64,000 nucleotides of DNA from Ulva prolifera (taxonomy: Eukaryota > Chlorophyta > Ulvophyceae > Ulvales > Ulvaceae), in contig CM041199.1 in the NCBI GenBank assembly GCA_023078555.1, positions 186,001 to 250,000 on the forward strand, read 5' to 3'. Under the pieces are notes generated by a model, which saw nothing but the letters and a program-made list of their open reading frames with translations, did not search any database and had not been told where the DNA came from. A program made the position numbers and the translations under genes. Position 1 is the first letter of the stretch, and each line of letters starts with the position of its first letter. Shown here piece by piece: positions 53,060 through 64,000 of the stretch.

Positions 53060-53283
53060 ACTGCACTGACCACGGAGCGCAGTCAAACGTGCCGCGCGTA
53101 TCGTTTCACGAGCCAGCTGCTACATTTACTTGTCATCAGATGGAGTCGCTGGATGCTCGTGGTAGTCTCCGCCGGAGACATCCGGATGTAAGCTAGAGAA
53201 AGTCGTGCGCGATGTGCAATGATTCACCATGATCGGCACTCAAGTAAACAATGCAGTAAGGACTGCCCGAGGCAAAGAACAAT

Positions 53284-53469
53284 TTATTTCCCGCGTGGGT
53301 CACGTCCGTTCAGCTCAAAACAGCACGAGTCCCTGTCACCACTTGATTTGAATTCAGCCGAGCGGGATAGCTGACAAAACGGCACATGCGACGCGCAAGC
53401 GCATTCGTCTGCCCATTTCCTGTGCTCGTCTGAGGTGTTTGATGTATGTGATGACGATAAATTCGCCAT
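53284..53469 (-). CDS. Hypothetical 61-residue protein
   Basis: A single frame from ATG 53,469 to TAA 53,284. The sequence is polar with five cysteines (DECACASHVPFCQLSRS and DSCCFELNGRDPRGK). The compact ending in GRDPRGK and the ATG start make it a plausible small gene. Family not recognised. Confidence 0.4.
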   Translation of the reverse strand: MANLSSSHTSNTSDEHRKWADECACASHVPFCQLSRSAEFKSSGDRDSCCFELNGRDPRGK

Positions 53470-53580
53470 TCATCCTGGCACCTCCGCCAGGCTCAACTGA
53501 ATCAGCGTGAATCAGTCGCCGTGGTCCTCACCGAGAGCAAAGTATTGCTGATATATCGAGAAGACCTGAGATAAATTCGA

Positions 53581-53856
53581 CTAGGCACACTTGGCGTTCG
53601 GAAGATCTCTGCCCACTTTGTTGCTTCCAAAGCGCAAAGGAAGTGGTGCTTGTTTATACAGGGACGCAGAAGGCGAACGTAACAGACAGTACATTGAAAG
53701 CATCCTTCGCACAATCCTTTGATCAAGAATGCTGTAATTAGATGCTGCGTGCGCTTCTGCCTCTCCTCGTTCTGTCAAAGCTTGTGCGAGCGCCTTCCTG
53801 AATGCATCGGCCAGTCCGTGATGCTGACCTGCGCAAGTGCCCGACAAAGTGCCCAA
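53581..53856 (-). CDS. Hypothetical protein, likely 3' exon
   Basis: The minus frame entered at acceptor TTGCGCAG (about 53,840) encodes HHGLADAFRKALAQALTERG, then SILDQRIVRRMLSMYCLLRS and a stop at 53,581. The helical text is coding-like. A 5' exon with ATG near 53,880 (MLSHEILFWALCRALAQ) overlaps the acceptor in another frame, so the true start is unresolved. Family unknown. Confidence 0.4.
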   Translation of the reverse strand: MGTLSGTCAGQHHGLADAFRKALAQALTERGEAEAHAASNYSILDQRIVRRMLSMYCLLRSPSASLYKQAPLPLRFGSNKVGRDLPNAKCA

Positions 53857-53953
53857 AACAGGATTTCATGGGACAGCATGCTCAGCCGCTCTGATTTTGA
53901 AGATCACATCGCGTGCGATCACTAAAGTAGGACATTGCACTCTGCATGTGCAG

Positions 53954-56900
53954 ATTCATCTGGCAAAGTCCGCTGCAGTCCAAATGAGGATCTGAGTCTT
54001 GCCGCCGCTGCACAGTCTGGCAGCCAACCAGCCAGGAGTCCACGCAGACTCCCACGCCTTGAGCCGGCTGGCAAGCCGTCTGGAGCAGCTGCGACGTTGA
54101 AAGGTGCCTGGGACCAGTGCTAGCTTGTCATCTCGACATGTTGGTGAACCATAAGTACATAGAACATAAAATCAGCATGTCTCGTGCGGCTCTTGAATGT
54201 CTTATGTGCACTCGGCCGCAAGGACGCAGCCTGCACATTCTTGGAATGTGTTCTTGTAGCAGGTTCTACAGTGGCCAGTGCTTTGCAGGGTCTCTGTTCC
54301 AAGCAGCTTTCAGTGTCAACAGCAGATCTGGTCCAATTTCGGAAAGCAAGGAACACAGTGACAGGCATGACATGTCGACCGTGTCTGATAGTGATACACC
54401 TGGAAGTGACCCACAAGCTGCAGATTCTGCTCCCGAAGCTCCGCACCCATCCATTGCTGGTACAGCTGCACAGCCGCAACCAGGTATAGAAGTGCAGTCG
54501 GTCCAGTCAACTTCAAAAGATAGTGCGGAAGCAGCTACGGGCACACTCACAACCTTTTCAGAAACTGCCTCCATCCACAATTTTCCCAGCGCCGCTTCCC
54601 GAATCCGTTCTCAAGATGATGTTCCAGCCGACCCAGCACCGCAGGGTATGCCTGACATGCCGCCTCAAAGCAGCTTGGCAGCATCGGCCGCTGACCCCGG
54701 CCTGGGAGCTGACACATTACAGACACTTGCACGCATGCCGACTCCGGAGATGAGTACCGCTGCAGCCATGAGTGCACTCGACATGCTTCTCGAAGAGAAG
54801 GATGCCAATGAGGAGGAGCTACGCAAACAAAGCCATGTCGATCCTTGTGAGACTCAACCTGCAATGGGCTTGGACACGATGGCATCTCTCGCAAGAATGG
54901 CAACGCCTGACATGAGCACTGCCATGCTGATGGAAGCGCTGGACACTCGGAACATGGAGGATCGCCATGGTCCTGAATCTGCAGCACAGGCATCATCCGC
55001 TCAGCGAGAGCACACACAAGCTGGGAACCATGGGCAGGCTAAACGACCAGGCCGCCCATCAGATGAGGGCACTCTGAGCAGACCTGCGCCTTTGGATGCA
55101 GCTGGTGTCACAGGTATACCTCATCATCGTTTGATATGCCATGTCCGGCATGTTGAGGCTTTGGGGTTATCGCTGAAATGGATAGCTGTGTGTGATTTCC
55201 TGGAGTGGTTGGCTTCCCTTAAAAAGAGAGGTGCACCAATGTGCGAACTTGCAATTGTTGCTGCTGGCCTGCCATTGTCGCTACCGTGAGGTATCAGGGT
55301 CACCAGGATTGGCATGCTGGGGCGAAGCTGCATCTCCGATGCAGTGGGTGCTTGCCTGGTCCTCCAGTCACAGTGATTCGCAATGCCAAATATGCGGATG
55401 ATGTGTAGACATGGATGAGGCAAGCATGCATTCTGCAATCGACGCTGACACACAACCTCACAGAAGCACAAGCTCTTCACGTGGCGCAGAGGCGCAGGGA
55501 TGCCAGCAGGGCAGACAGCCGTCACTCCAAAGTCGGGTGAGCATGGCAAGTGTGACATCCCACAAGGCACCTGCCACTGGCAGTGGCACGCCATCTCAGA
55601 CACCTACTGAAGACTCGACTGGCACAACCAGACAGCAAGCTGCCCCCACGGCATCTTCCATTCAAACTGCAGCAGCGCCAGAGCATCATGCCAATTCGGT
55701 CTCAGCGCCAGCGGGATCTGTGACCCATGCGGCAGGTGAGGATTCAACCGCCACACAGTGTGTGGGGTAGACAACTGACTTGCAGGCATGCAATATGATG
55801 GCATTCTCAGTGTTTAGTGCACAGCATTGCTTGCAGTCGGCAATGTGTTGTAGTGTGTGCTGGTGCGCTGCCATACGATGGCCCGCGCTGCTGTAATTGA
55901 CCCATTGCTTGCAGCTGGGCAGGGCGAGGCGGACGGCATGGGGCAATCAGCAGGCACATCTTCCGCAGAGCAGCCTGGCACTCCGGCACAAGAGGCCTCA
56001 ATGGAGCTGCAGAAGCCACGGCAGGAGGCGGTGGCCTCACGAAACACCATAGGAGCTTGCACCGGCATGCCTGAGGCTGCAAACGATGCGTCTTCATCAG
56101 CACCGGGATCAAGCCAGAGGGCCGAACAGCTGCATGATGCCGCCGGTGATGCGGAGAGTGGTACACCACTGCAAGGAGGGCGCCACGATGGGAGCGCCAC
56201 CGAGTCGAGCCAGGCACGCCCCGCATGGGTGCATGCATGTCAATGTTTGGTAGCTTCAGTGTTGCTGTGGGGTATAGTGGCGACTGGAAGTAGGTCCAGA
56301 AAGCCAAAGTAACGACTGCCTTTGCCTTAAATATGGTTAACCATATTGCCTGACTGAACGCTGTTGCCTGCACAAGGAGACTTGCACAACTGTTTCCCTG
56401 GCGGCTGCTTTTGTGCAATTGATTTTCCCACCTGACCGGAATCCGCGGTCATGTTGCCTGCTCCGAGGCGTGTATCAGCTCTAGAATGGTGCTGTGCCCA
56501 GTGCAAAGCAAGACCTGGGCACCATAGCGGAGACTCAGTGACAGCGCCTTGCAGGAGCCCTGGGATCAGGGAAACCTCCCACAGAACGAACCAGCAAGCC
56601 AGCAAGCACTACCGCCAGGTGAGCACAACATGGCTAAGGCTGATCAAAGCCATTTTGAGCCCAGTCATGATCAGGCCTCAGGCAGTGGTCTGCGCACGGC
56701 GCTGTCTGAGGTCAGCCCTTCCCCTCACCACAACACAAACGGCACCCTGCAGCACAGTGGGAAAGCGGCCCCCCACAGCACCGACACGGATAGTCCACGA
56801 GCTCATGATGATCCGTTTGGACCGGTCAGCGCAATTCACCAGTCCCAGTCATACCGCCGCCCTCCATCGGGCGCGCCAACTGAAGCCCCCGGGAGCCACC

Positions 56901-58168
56901 GCCGGACTCTGCTGTCCCCACTGGACAGCCCCACGAGCAAGGCGCACAGGGCTGCGCCGCAAACGGGAGCAGACTTGGAGACGTTGCGCTCCCAGGTGCT
57001 GGCGCCGAGCGCCACGCCCGGCGGGCCGACCAACGCCGCCGGCCCACCGCCGGAGCACAGCAGAACAGAACAGCCTGGGAATGCCACTCAGGCCGTCCAT
57101 GACACCAGCGGGCCGAGCGGAGGGGGGCCGGGGCAAGCCGCAACCCATGTGCGATCTAATGAGATCCAGCCGTGCACGGATGCTGCCGCCATGCGTGGCC
57201 AGTTTGGGTCGTTTCAGGGGGAGGTCCAAGGAGAGGCGCGGGGGGATGTGGCTCAGGTCCGTGGCATGGAACATGTGGAGTGGCGTGGTTCCAAGATATC
57301 AGGCCGTGAGGTGGATGGCAATGAGACGCTACATTCGGATTGGGGGGGTTTTACGGCTGGTGCGGAGACGCTGGACCCGGGCACGCTCGAGTTTTGCGGC
57401 TCGGTTCACAGCCGCCCGAGGCATGAGGCCGCTGGCGACACCGCGGGGGGCATGTCCGCCTCATGCGCACGAGGCGGTGCAAATGCGGGCTTGCAGCAGT
57501 GGCAGCCGTGGAACGAGCAGCTCAGCCAGAGTCCGGGGGAGGCTCCACGGGTCCGCATCGGCGAGCACGCCGATGCAATTGGAAGCGACCCTGCTGCATC
57601 GCCGCCACAGCCGCCCAGTTCGGTTGCTAGTCGGGGCGGGCTCGGGGCGGACGGGTGGCACAGAGACAGCAGGGCGATGCCACGTGGAAACTCTGGCCCG
57701 GCTGGTCCCTCCGCACAGCCAGGCATGGGCTTTGCAGCGCCTGGTCCGGCAGCGACTGCGCCCAGCGGTCAGAACCGAGGACTATCACCCGCTAATGGTG
57801 CTCCTGTTGACCACCGCACATGGGGCTCGGCGCTGGGGCGGACGAGGACCGATGGCGCCCGTGCCGTGAGGCGTCGCAGTGGGACGACCTGGTCCACAAT
57901 GGAGATGACACGCCTGCCGCCTGCAGGGGCGGGCCTGGCGGAGGAGGGCGATGAGGCGCCCTACGAGTTTTCCTACATTGACTATCTCTTTTCGAGTCTG
58001 AATGAGAGTGCGGATCTCGTGGCTTCGTCTGACACGGAGTCCCACTATAGTTCACGCGGCATGTCGTGTATATTTAGCTGCCTGCGCTGCTTTTGCGGGT
58101 TTGCGCCGTTGAGGCGGCGTAGCAGTATTTCTACAGATGTGTCGGATTCAGGTGTTCCGGATGTGTAA
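53954..58168 (+). CDS. Large disordered protein with internal LARM-TP repeat
   Basis: Exons join(53954..54103, 54289..55113, 55409..55735, 55915..56228, 56555..58168), all phases consistent; the first exon(s) with the ATG were not found (a short one may start at 53,878). About 1,076 residues are visible. The body is Ser/Pro/Ala/Gln-rich and probably disordered. Two copies of a motif of about 30 residues occur in exon 2: DTLQTLARMPTPEMSTAAAM and DTMASLARMATPDMSTAMLM, each followed by ALD. The only ordered-looking part is the C-terminus: YEFSYIDYLFSSLNESADLV and MSCIFSCLRCFCGF, then a basic Ser-rich end. The repeat could be a short linear interaction motif. Family not recognised. Confidence 0.6.
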
Positions 58169-58802
58169 CGCATGTACTGAGTCTTCGATATTTGTCTGGA
58201 CGGGTCGGAAGTATCTTGACACCAGCACGCCAAAACCCGCAACATCCCTTTGTCACAATAGCTTGACCCTTGATATTTTGATGGTATGTATGTTAATAGC
58301 TATAGCGTAGCTCGCTCACGCTGCAGCGTATGTCGCACCTGGTCATGGGAAGCATGCAAGCCACTGTGGCTGTCCCTCGTCAGCTTGATCAGGACAGCAC
58401 AGTGCGCCACTGCTATATACATCAAGCATCCATGCCATGCTGCGCTCGTGCCAAACATTGTATCTCATCTCAAGCAGCGCCTCCGTGTACCGTTGTTGCC
58501 ATGTGTCCAGTGCTACCGCAGCTCCACTGCAGTGGCCCATCAGAGCAGCGCCTGCAGCAGTTTCTCACCCTGCTGGCAGCCCCTGGGCCATGATGGTCTG
58601 CAGTCATTGCCATGTCTACAGTCTGAGGATTCATGTTCACCCGCCCCGGTGTCACCGGTGCCGACAAGGCAAGGTCCCAACCGCCCGTTCCAGCCATCGA
58701 CAACACCACGCCAGGTGCCCTCTGCAGCGGATTGGCTGCACGGCCATCCAACGCTGCAGCAGTCGAAGTGCGAATGTGCGGGCATAGTAGGCTGCTGTGC
58801 AG

Positions 58803-61800
58803 GCCTTCTCCCGGACAACATGCTGGCCCGCTGCGCGTCCACTGGAGCCTGCCGGCCGCACTCCCTCATCCAGCAGGCGGTGAAGCGCGGCACGTGCAGC
58901 CGCGGCGCCGCGCTCTCCGGCATGCGGCCCCTCACCGGCGGGCCCCTCCTCGGCTGCAGCTCTGACTCCCGCGTGCGGCACTCCCTCACACCAACGCTAT
59001 ATCTACGCAGTCAAACGGATCCTGTGTGCTGACACTCGCGCGCTATATGTGGAGCACTTGTGCGTATAGACTCTATACTGTAGAGCCACCGTGTGGACGT
59101 CCGCCGAAGCTTGGTGACGGTGAAAGTGATCACGGATGCATGGACAAGCAGCCGCCCGAGCTCAGCTCGGCTCAGTTGATGAGCGCCCCTTGAGCCGAGC
59201 TCACCTCAGCGGTGTCGGCAGTGTGTACCAGCCAGCGCAGCTGACAGTGCATCAGGGTGCAGGGCAGTGTGGTGCCGGTTGTGGACGAGACTCACAGCAT
59301 CGTGCTGCACCTCAAGTCGGCGTCGCTGGTGCCGCCCACCGGCATCGAGGTGGCCCGCAGCCCCGGCGGCCAGCAGCGCCGCCTGCACGCCCGCCGCGTC
59401 CGCGCCGTGCTCGCCCACATGCCCGACTGCCGCCCCGGCCCCAGCGGTACGACCTCCACCAACGTCGCCGAAGTACTAGTACACATGCACCAGTACATAA
59501 TCTTCAGACAGCACGGGCGTCTGCGTTCGTACAGCGCAGGCTAGCTCCGAAAATTACACCTAGCTGCACAGCTGCATGTGGACAATTGGCTGCTGTCACT
59601 GTGGGATGCAACGCATTGTGCCGCACGCTCGCGCTGTGTGCATCCATCGCCATGCATCTGGAAGTTGCCGTGGCGCATGCATGCCGATCATGCATGACGG
59701 CTTCCCGCATGCAGTGCGCTTCCTCGGCAGCCCAGAGTCCCTGCCGGTGCCGACGCCGAAGGGCACGCCGGTGGGGGCGTGGGCGTTCCAGGAGGGCGGC
59801 TGCGAGCTGCTGCTGCGCCTCCCGCGCTGCGCCGCGGCGGCGACGTGGGACCGCCGGGAGTACGATGAGGGCCACCTGCGGGAGCTCTTCCTGTACGTCG
59901 AGCTCAATGTGAGCTTCACCGCACTGCCGGAAGAGCTGGAGCCTGGGTACGCCTGCGCCGCTGCCTGCACACATGCATGGTTGCCATGCATCATTTGTAA
60001 TGATTCTGGTGGGCATGATACAGGATCGATACATCCAGGTGATGCATGTCCACAATTGAAGTGCAGTATATACGCAGTACAGCTAGTCAATGGTGTGATT
60101 GAAAAGCGCGTCATGCCATGCATGCAGGCGGGTCCTGCCCGACAGCACCGGCGACATGCAGCGGGTGCTCGACGAGGTCACGGCCGCGTTTGCACTGCTC
60201 CCCGTGCTCTCGCTGATGCAGTGGAGCCACGGCGGGCCCGGCGGCGGCCGCGGCCGGCCGTCGCCGCCGTTTCCAGACAACACCGCGGCGGCCACGGCCA
60301 AGCTCGACATGCCCCTCTACATTGGCGACATCACCAAAGCCAACGGCATCCTGCAGCTGTCGTGCGTTCCGTGTGATTTGCCATGCATGATCAGCATGCA
60401 TGCGTGCGTTGCAGTGAAGATGCCCGTGTGCATGCGTGTGGCCTGCACGGTTGTGTCGAGCGATGGCACGCAATGCCGCAGCCGTGTCGGCACTTGGAGT
60501 GCGCCGTCTTGAGCCGAGCTTAAGGCCCGAAAATGTGAACGGGTAGGTGCGGTCAGGCGAGGCGACCAGCACTACGCCCACTTTACATGAGACATATCTT
60601 GCGACCGCACTCTCCACACATGAATTCACACTCCACAGCTTTATGACATGAGCGCCTGTTGCCATGGCTGAGTATCAAGTAGCAGGTTGAGATGCAGCCG
60701 GACCCAGGAAGCAGTGGAGTCAGGCCGCACGATGTCCCCTGCCACGCATGGCCCAGGCCAACAGCCCAGCTGAACGTTTATCCATAGAGCACTGCGGCAC
60801 CGCCCTTGCACTGTGGCCACTCATGCCTGTGCACATACAGATCTGAGGTGCAGCTGCCGCAAAGCACGGCACAGCGCGGCCGCAGCCGCAGCAACACCCG
60901 GGGCACACCCTCCACCACCTCCCCCACCCGTGCGACCCAGCGCTCCACCTGGCTGACACAAACCCGCAGCCGCTCCCTGAGCCCAGCGCCCGATGCAACA
61001 GGGTCCCCTACTGGGGCCGCCCGCGGCGGCACAGCCATGGCGTTGCCTGTGGATCTCTCAGGGGCCGCCGCCGGCAGCGGCCGGGGAGGCGGCCAGCGGC
61101 GGAAGCGGCCGACGCTGGTGGTCAGCATCCCGAAGGCTGCGGTGGCGCTGCAGGCGGCGCCGCTGCTGCCGGCGTTGCTGCCGCTGCTGCCTGCGACATT
61201 CCTGATCCGGCCGCGGCAGGCCCTCGCGGCGGCGGCATTCCGATGCACCGTTGCCCGTGCGCCCCCCCCCACCCCCCCCCCACATGGTGAAGCTCATACA
61301 TGCCGTATGCATGTTGTTGACTAGATCTGCTGACGCCGTGAGGCAGTATGTATGTAGTCATGCTTGCGGCATCGTGAGGGTCATAGCGCCACATCACAGA
61401 GGCGGCCGTGAACAATGAGGCTTCTATAAGGGAGCCTAGGCCTCGGAGAGATTTATAATGGATGCTCCTACACTTTGACTACACTATGCTGTTGGCGACT
61501 GAGGCATGCGCGAGGTGCAGGCAGTCTGGTGGGCGGCCGCAGCATGTATGAGCCTGTGTGGGACCCAGCCATCGTGTTTGCGCGCCGCATGCTGGAGGAC
61601 CCCGAGTTCGCACCGCTCCTGGCGCCAGCTCTCACCGCGAAGCTCCCACAGGGGCCCCCCACCAGTGCCGCCCTCGCAACGGCAATGCATGCGCTCGCTC
61701 TGGAGATAGGCCCGGCAACGATGGTGCGGCGATGTACATCGATGACATGCATGGCCACTTGTGCACAAGCCCTACAGCTGCTTCACATTGCACCCCAACA

Positions 61801-62285
61801 CATGCATGACGCGCGGTGTCTGCGCGTCTGTGCAATAACAGTTCATGCCCCTTGACCGCGGGCCTGCATGTTTATGCTTCCTGATGGTGATGCTACCAGG
61901 CGCACATGTGACTCACTAGCGGAATACTCACCGGCAGCGTATGCCCCGCATGCATAGGTACGCTGATTATTCGCGCCGCCACATTTTTCACGCGAGACGG
62001 GCGCATGTGAACACCGGCGCTGTGCAGATGGCCCATGTGGCTACGAGGCACATCGGCAACCACCCCGACCACGCCCGGCGCCGCCACGAGTACATCCGGC
62101 AGACACTGACCGACACGCCGGCGGCCTCGCCGTGGCGTGGGGGCCGCGCGCCGCCGCCGACACATGTGCGCGGCGTGCTGCTGAAGACCCGCCGCGTGGA
62201 GCCCATGCATGCGCCGCTGCTGATCAAGGACCTCGCCATGAACTTCCGCGCCGCTGCGGCTCCGTTCTCATTCCCTGCCGCTTGA
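58803..62285 (+). CDS. Hypothetical seven-exon protein (5' end unresolved)
   Basis: Exons join(58803..58972, 59263..59446, 59715..59946, 60128..60361, 60970..61256, 61521..61723, 62028..62285); all six junction phases agree, leaving one open frame of about 520 residues to TGA 62,285. The 5' exon is unresolved; a 248-codon frame starting 58,286 runs into exon 1 without a stop and may be part of it. Folded-looking text includes DETHSIVLHLKSASLVPPTG, EYDEGHLRELFLYVELNVSF, VLDEVTAAFALLPVLSLMQW, RPTLVVSIPKAAVALQ, YEPVWDPAIVFARRMLEDPE and RRRHEYIRQTL. Donors are GTGCG or GTACG types. No known domain is recognised, and there is no clear signal peptide. Confidence 0.55.
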
Positions 62286-64000
62286 ACCCGAGATCTCTGT
62301 CGTCCATGTGGATTGCAGAAGCACACGCCCCGGTGGCCCCGCATATATTAGATGGCACTGGGCTCACATGATATCGCTGGTGGACTGCAGCTGGTGCTTG
62401 CCACATGGTGTGACTGAGACGTGGCGCCATGACGAAGCTTCTCAAACAGCTCAATTGCAAGGCCATGTACTCAGGGCCGTGGGAGGCCTGGGCTTGTGCA
62501 TGCCAGTCTATTGCCTGTGAAGCTAGCTTGGCTCTGGAGTATGAGATATCTAGGTTGTAGATGTGTCTTCATACCGTAGGTACATGTAGGGTCACCGAGA
62601 TGACATTCGGTGTCATAATATCAGGACTCGGCAGTGCACCTTGCTGCCGCCATGTGTTGGGTATACCCTATAGATTAAAACTCCGCGCATGGGCGGCCCT
62701 CTGCGCGATCGGAGCTCAGGGCCCAGCCATTATCTCGAGATAGAGTTTGCTGGGGACGTCCGATTGAGCCACCGCAGCCACTGCCGGGCATACGTATACG
62801 GTACCGAGAAAAGGGATATTCTATGCTTTTTCTGCCAGAGGAGGTGGCGCCATGCACGTCGAGCCTGTTCGCGCTGTCGAAACACCAGAGCGGAGTGTTC
62901 AGGAGGGCAGCCTTGCTATGTGTGCTAGTGTAATGTGGCTCTTAGGCATATGCATGCCTTGTGGCGTTGGCAGCTGCAGCTGGCGCCACGTGCAGACTCA
63001 TGTGAGCCTGAGCGCTCAGGCTCACATGAAGCTGGCGCCATGACTCAAGGGAAACAAGCCTTACAGCAGGATATGCCAACCGGTCACATGCTTCCGCAGC
63101 TATCAGTTGCGCACACAATACCTTTCGTGTGGAACTACACAATCAGTCGGCCGAGCCTCAAGCTGGCAGTGCTGTTTGCGCCCATCAAACGGACAATCTG
63201 GAAGCGCTGAGAACTCCTAAGATTGACAGTCAGCATGCATCGCCTTCGTGTATGCGCTTGGGAGAACGATCGTGGCACCCTCATGCTTCACACACGGAAC
63301 CGGTATCCCGAATAGTTCTACTAGGCTAGTAGCCTCGAGTGACCACTGGTGCTTCAGCTACTCAATTGGGCTTGCCTCGGTGCTGCCCGGTCTGTTCGTA
63401 GGTGGCGCAGGGTACACACGTAGGTAGCACATGCCCTCGTTTGGCTACCTACATCTCTTCACGATCTTTGCATCCGGGCTCCCAGGCGCGAAGCTGCGCA
63501 GATCATGTGCCACAATTGCGAAGACGACGGATACTGGGGGTGGAAGCCGAATTCCCCAGTATTGGGGGTGGCTACGCATCCGCCGCTGTCAACGGCCTGC
63601 ACGATGTGTCCGAGAAGCATTGAATAGCCCCCGGGCGGCGATATGTACATATTGGCACGTGCCAATGCAGCGTGGGGTCGCTGTGCAGCATTTCCGGGGC
63701 TACCACCCAGAAATTGGACCTGAATATTCTGAATTGTTACATATGATCGGGCCCGATGACCCAACACTGTGTCTGTGCACTCGCGATGATCGATTGGAAC
63801 AGCACCATGCATCGATGTCTTGGCATACATGCAGCTCGGCAGTGGGTGCGTGCGGAGTTTCGATCAACAATAGCAGGGGGGTGCAGCGTCGCTGATAGAC
63901 ACGCATGAATGTAGCAGTAAATGCATTCATGAACGGCCTGGCGCAACTGGCTTGTCATATCCGCCGGGCGTGACCTCAACGGCGCCTCGGCGCTGCCCTC
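62286..64000. other. No gene recognised at right edge
   Basis: Many short frames but no splice-consistent chain. It holds a perfect 30-bp palindrome (62,999-63,028) and, at about 63,529-63,583, a local repeat of CCAGTATTGGGGGTGG-type sequence in direct and inverted form. Confidence 0.4.
62999..63028. repeat. Perfect 30-bp palindrome
   Basis: CATGTGAGCCTGAGC followed immediately by its exact reverse complement, no loop. Flanked on both sides by the octamer TGGCGCCA (itself palindromic) at about 62,981 and 63,033. Confidence 0.97.

Noticed and set aside
56451-57869. 472-codon plus ORF in another frame
   Set aside because: Arg-rich shadow of the true exon 56,555-58,168, whose frame fits upstream phases.
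60778-61272. Minus ORF with coiled-coil-like RERLRVCVSQVERWVARV
   Set aside because: It competes with plus exon 60,970-61,256, which fits phases on both sides; kept as a shadow though not fully excluded.

Overview
This window is nuclear DNA of a eukaryote, most likely a green alga (Chlorophyta; a trebouxiophyte-like alga is a guess). The reasons are a chloroplast NADP-malate dehydrogenase with only the C-terminal regulatory cysteine pair, spliceosomal introns in nearly every gene, many donors beginning GTGCG and acceptors ending GTGCAG or TGTAG, long CA and C homopolymer tracts, and single-gene promoters with no operons. All exon chains below were built by hand from splice motifs and reading-phase agreement; none has transcript support.

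Layout. 0.4-4.8 kb (minus): an orphan long ORF, then a CNOT9/Rcd1-like CCR4-NOT subunit with a long tail. 5.3-8.2 kb (plus): a secreted Cys-rich protein with an Ala-Pro stretch and a GPI-type tail. 9.55-12.4 kb (plus): NADP-malate dehydrogenase. 12.5-22.9 kb: a tandem segmental duplication carrying two glutathione S-transferase (GST)-like genes (minus) with identical exon lengths; copy A has gained a CA microsatellite and a hairpin. 23.4-34 kb: several lineage-specific or unrecognised genes, mostly minus. 34.4-39.0 kb (plus): an eight-exon gene joining a PI-PLC-X-like phosphodiesterase core to a C-type-lectin-like C-terminus. 39.2-40.4 kb (minus): a Cys-rich unknown. 40.6-43.5 kb (plus): mitochondrial OMA1-type M48 metalloprotease. 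44.2-46.2 kb (plus): the C-terminal part of MCM10. 47-53.9 kb (minus): unknown genes, including a very large low-complexity protein. 54-62.3 kb (plus): two long unknown multi-exon genes. 62.3-64 kb: no gene seen, but a perfect 30-bp palindrome.

The genes do not form a pathway; they are independent housekeeping functions (mRNA decay, redox export from the chloroplast, detoxification, mitochondrial protein quality control, DNA replication) mixed with extracellular proteins and uncharacterised genes. The observations most worth following are the PLC-X/lectin fusion, C-runs directly after 5' splice sites in unrelated genes, a roughly 50-bp element present three times (two in introns), the GST duplication, and the short MCM10.
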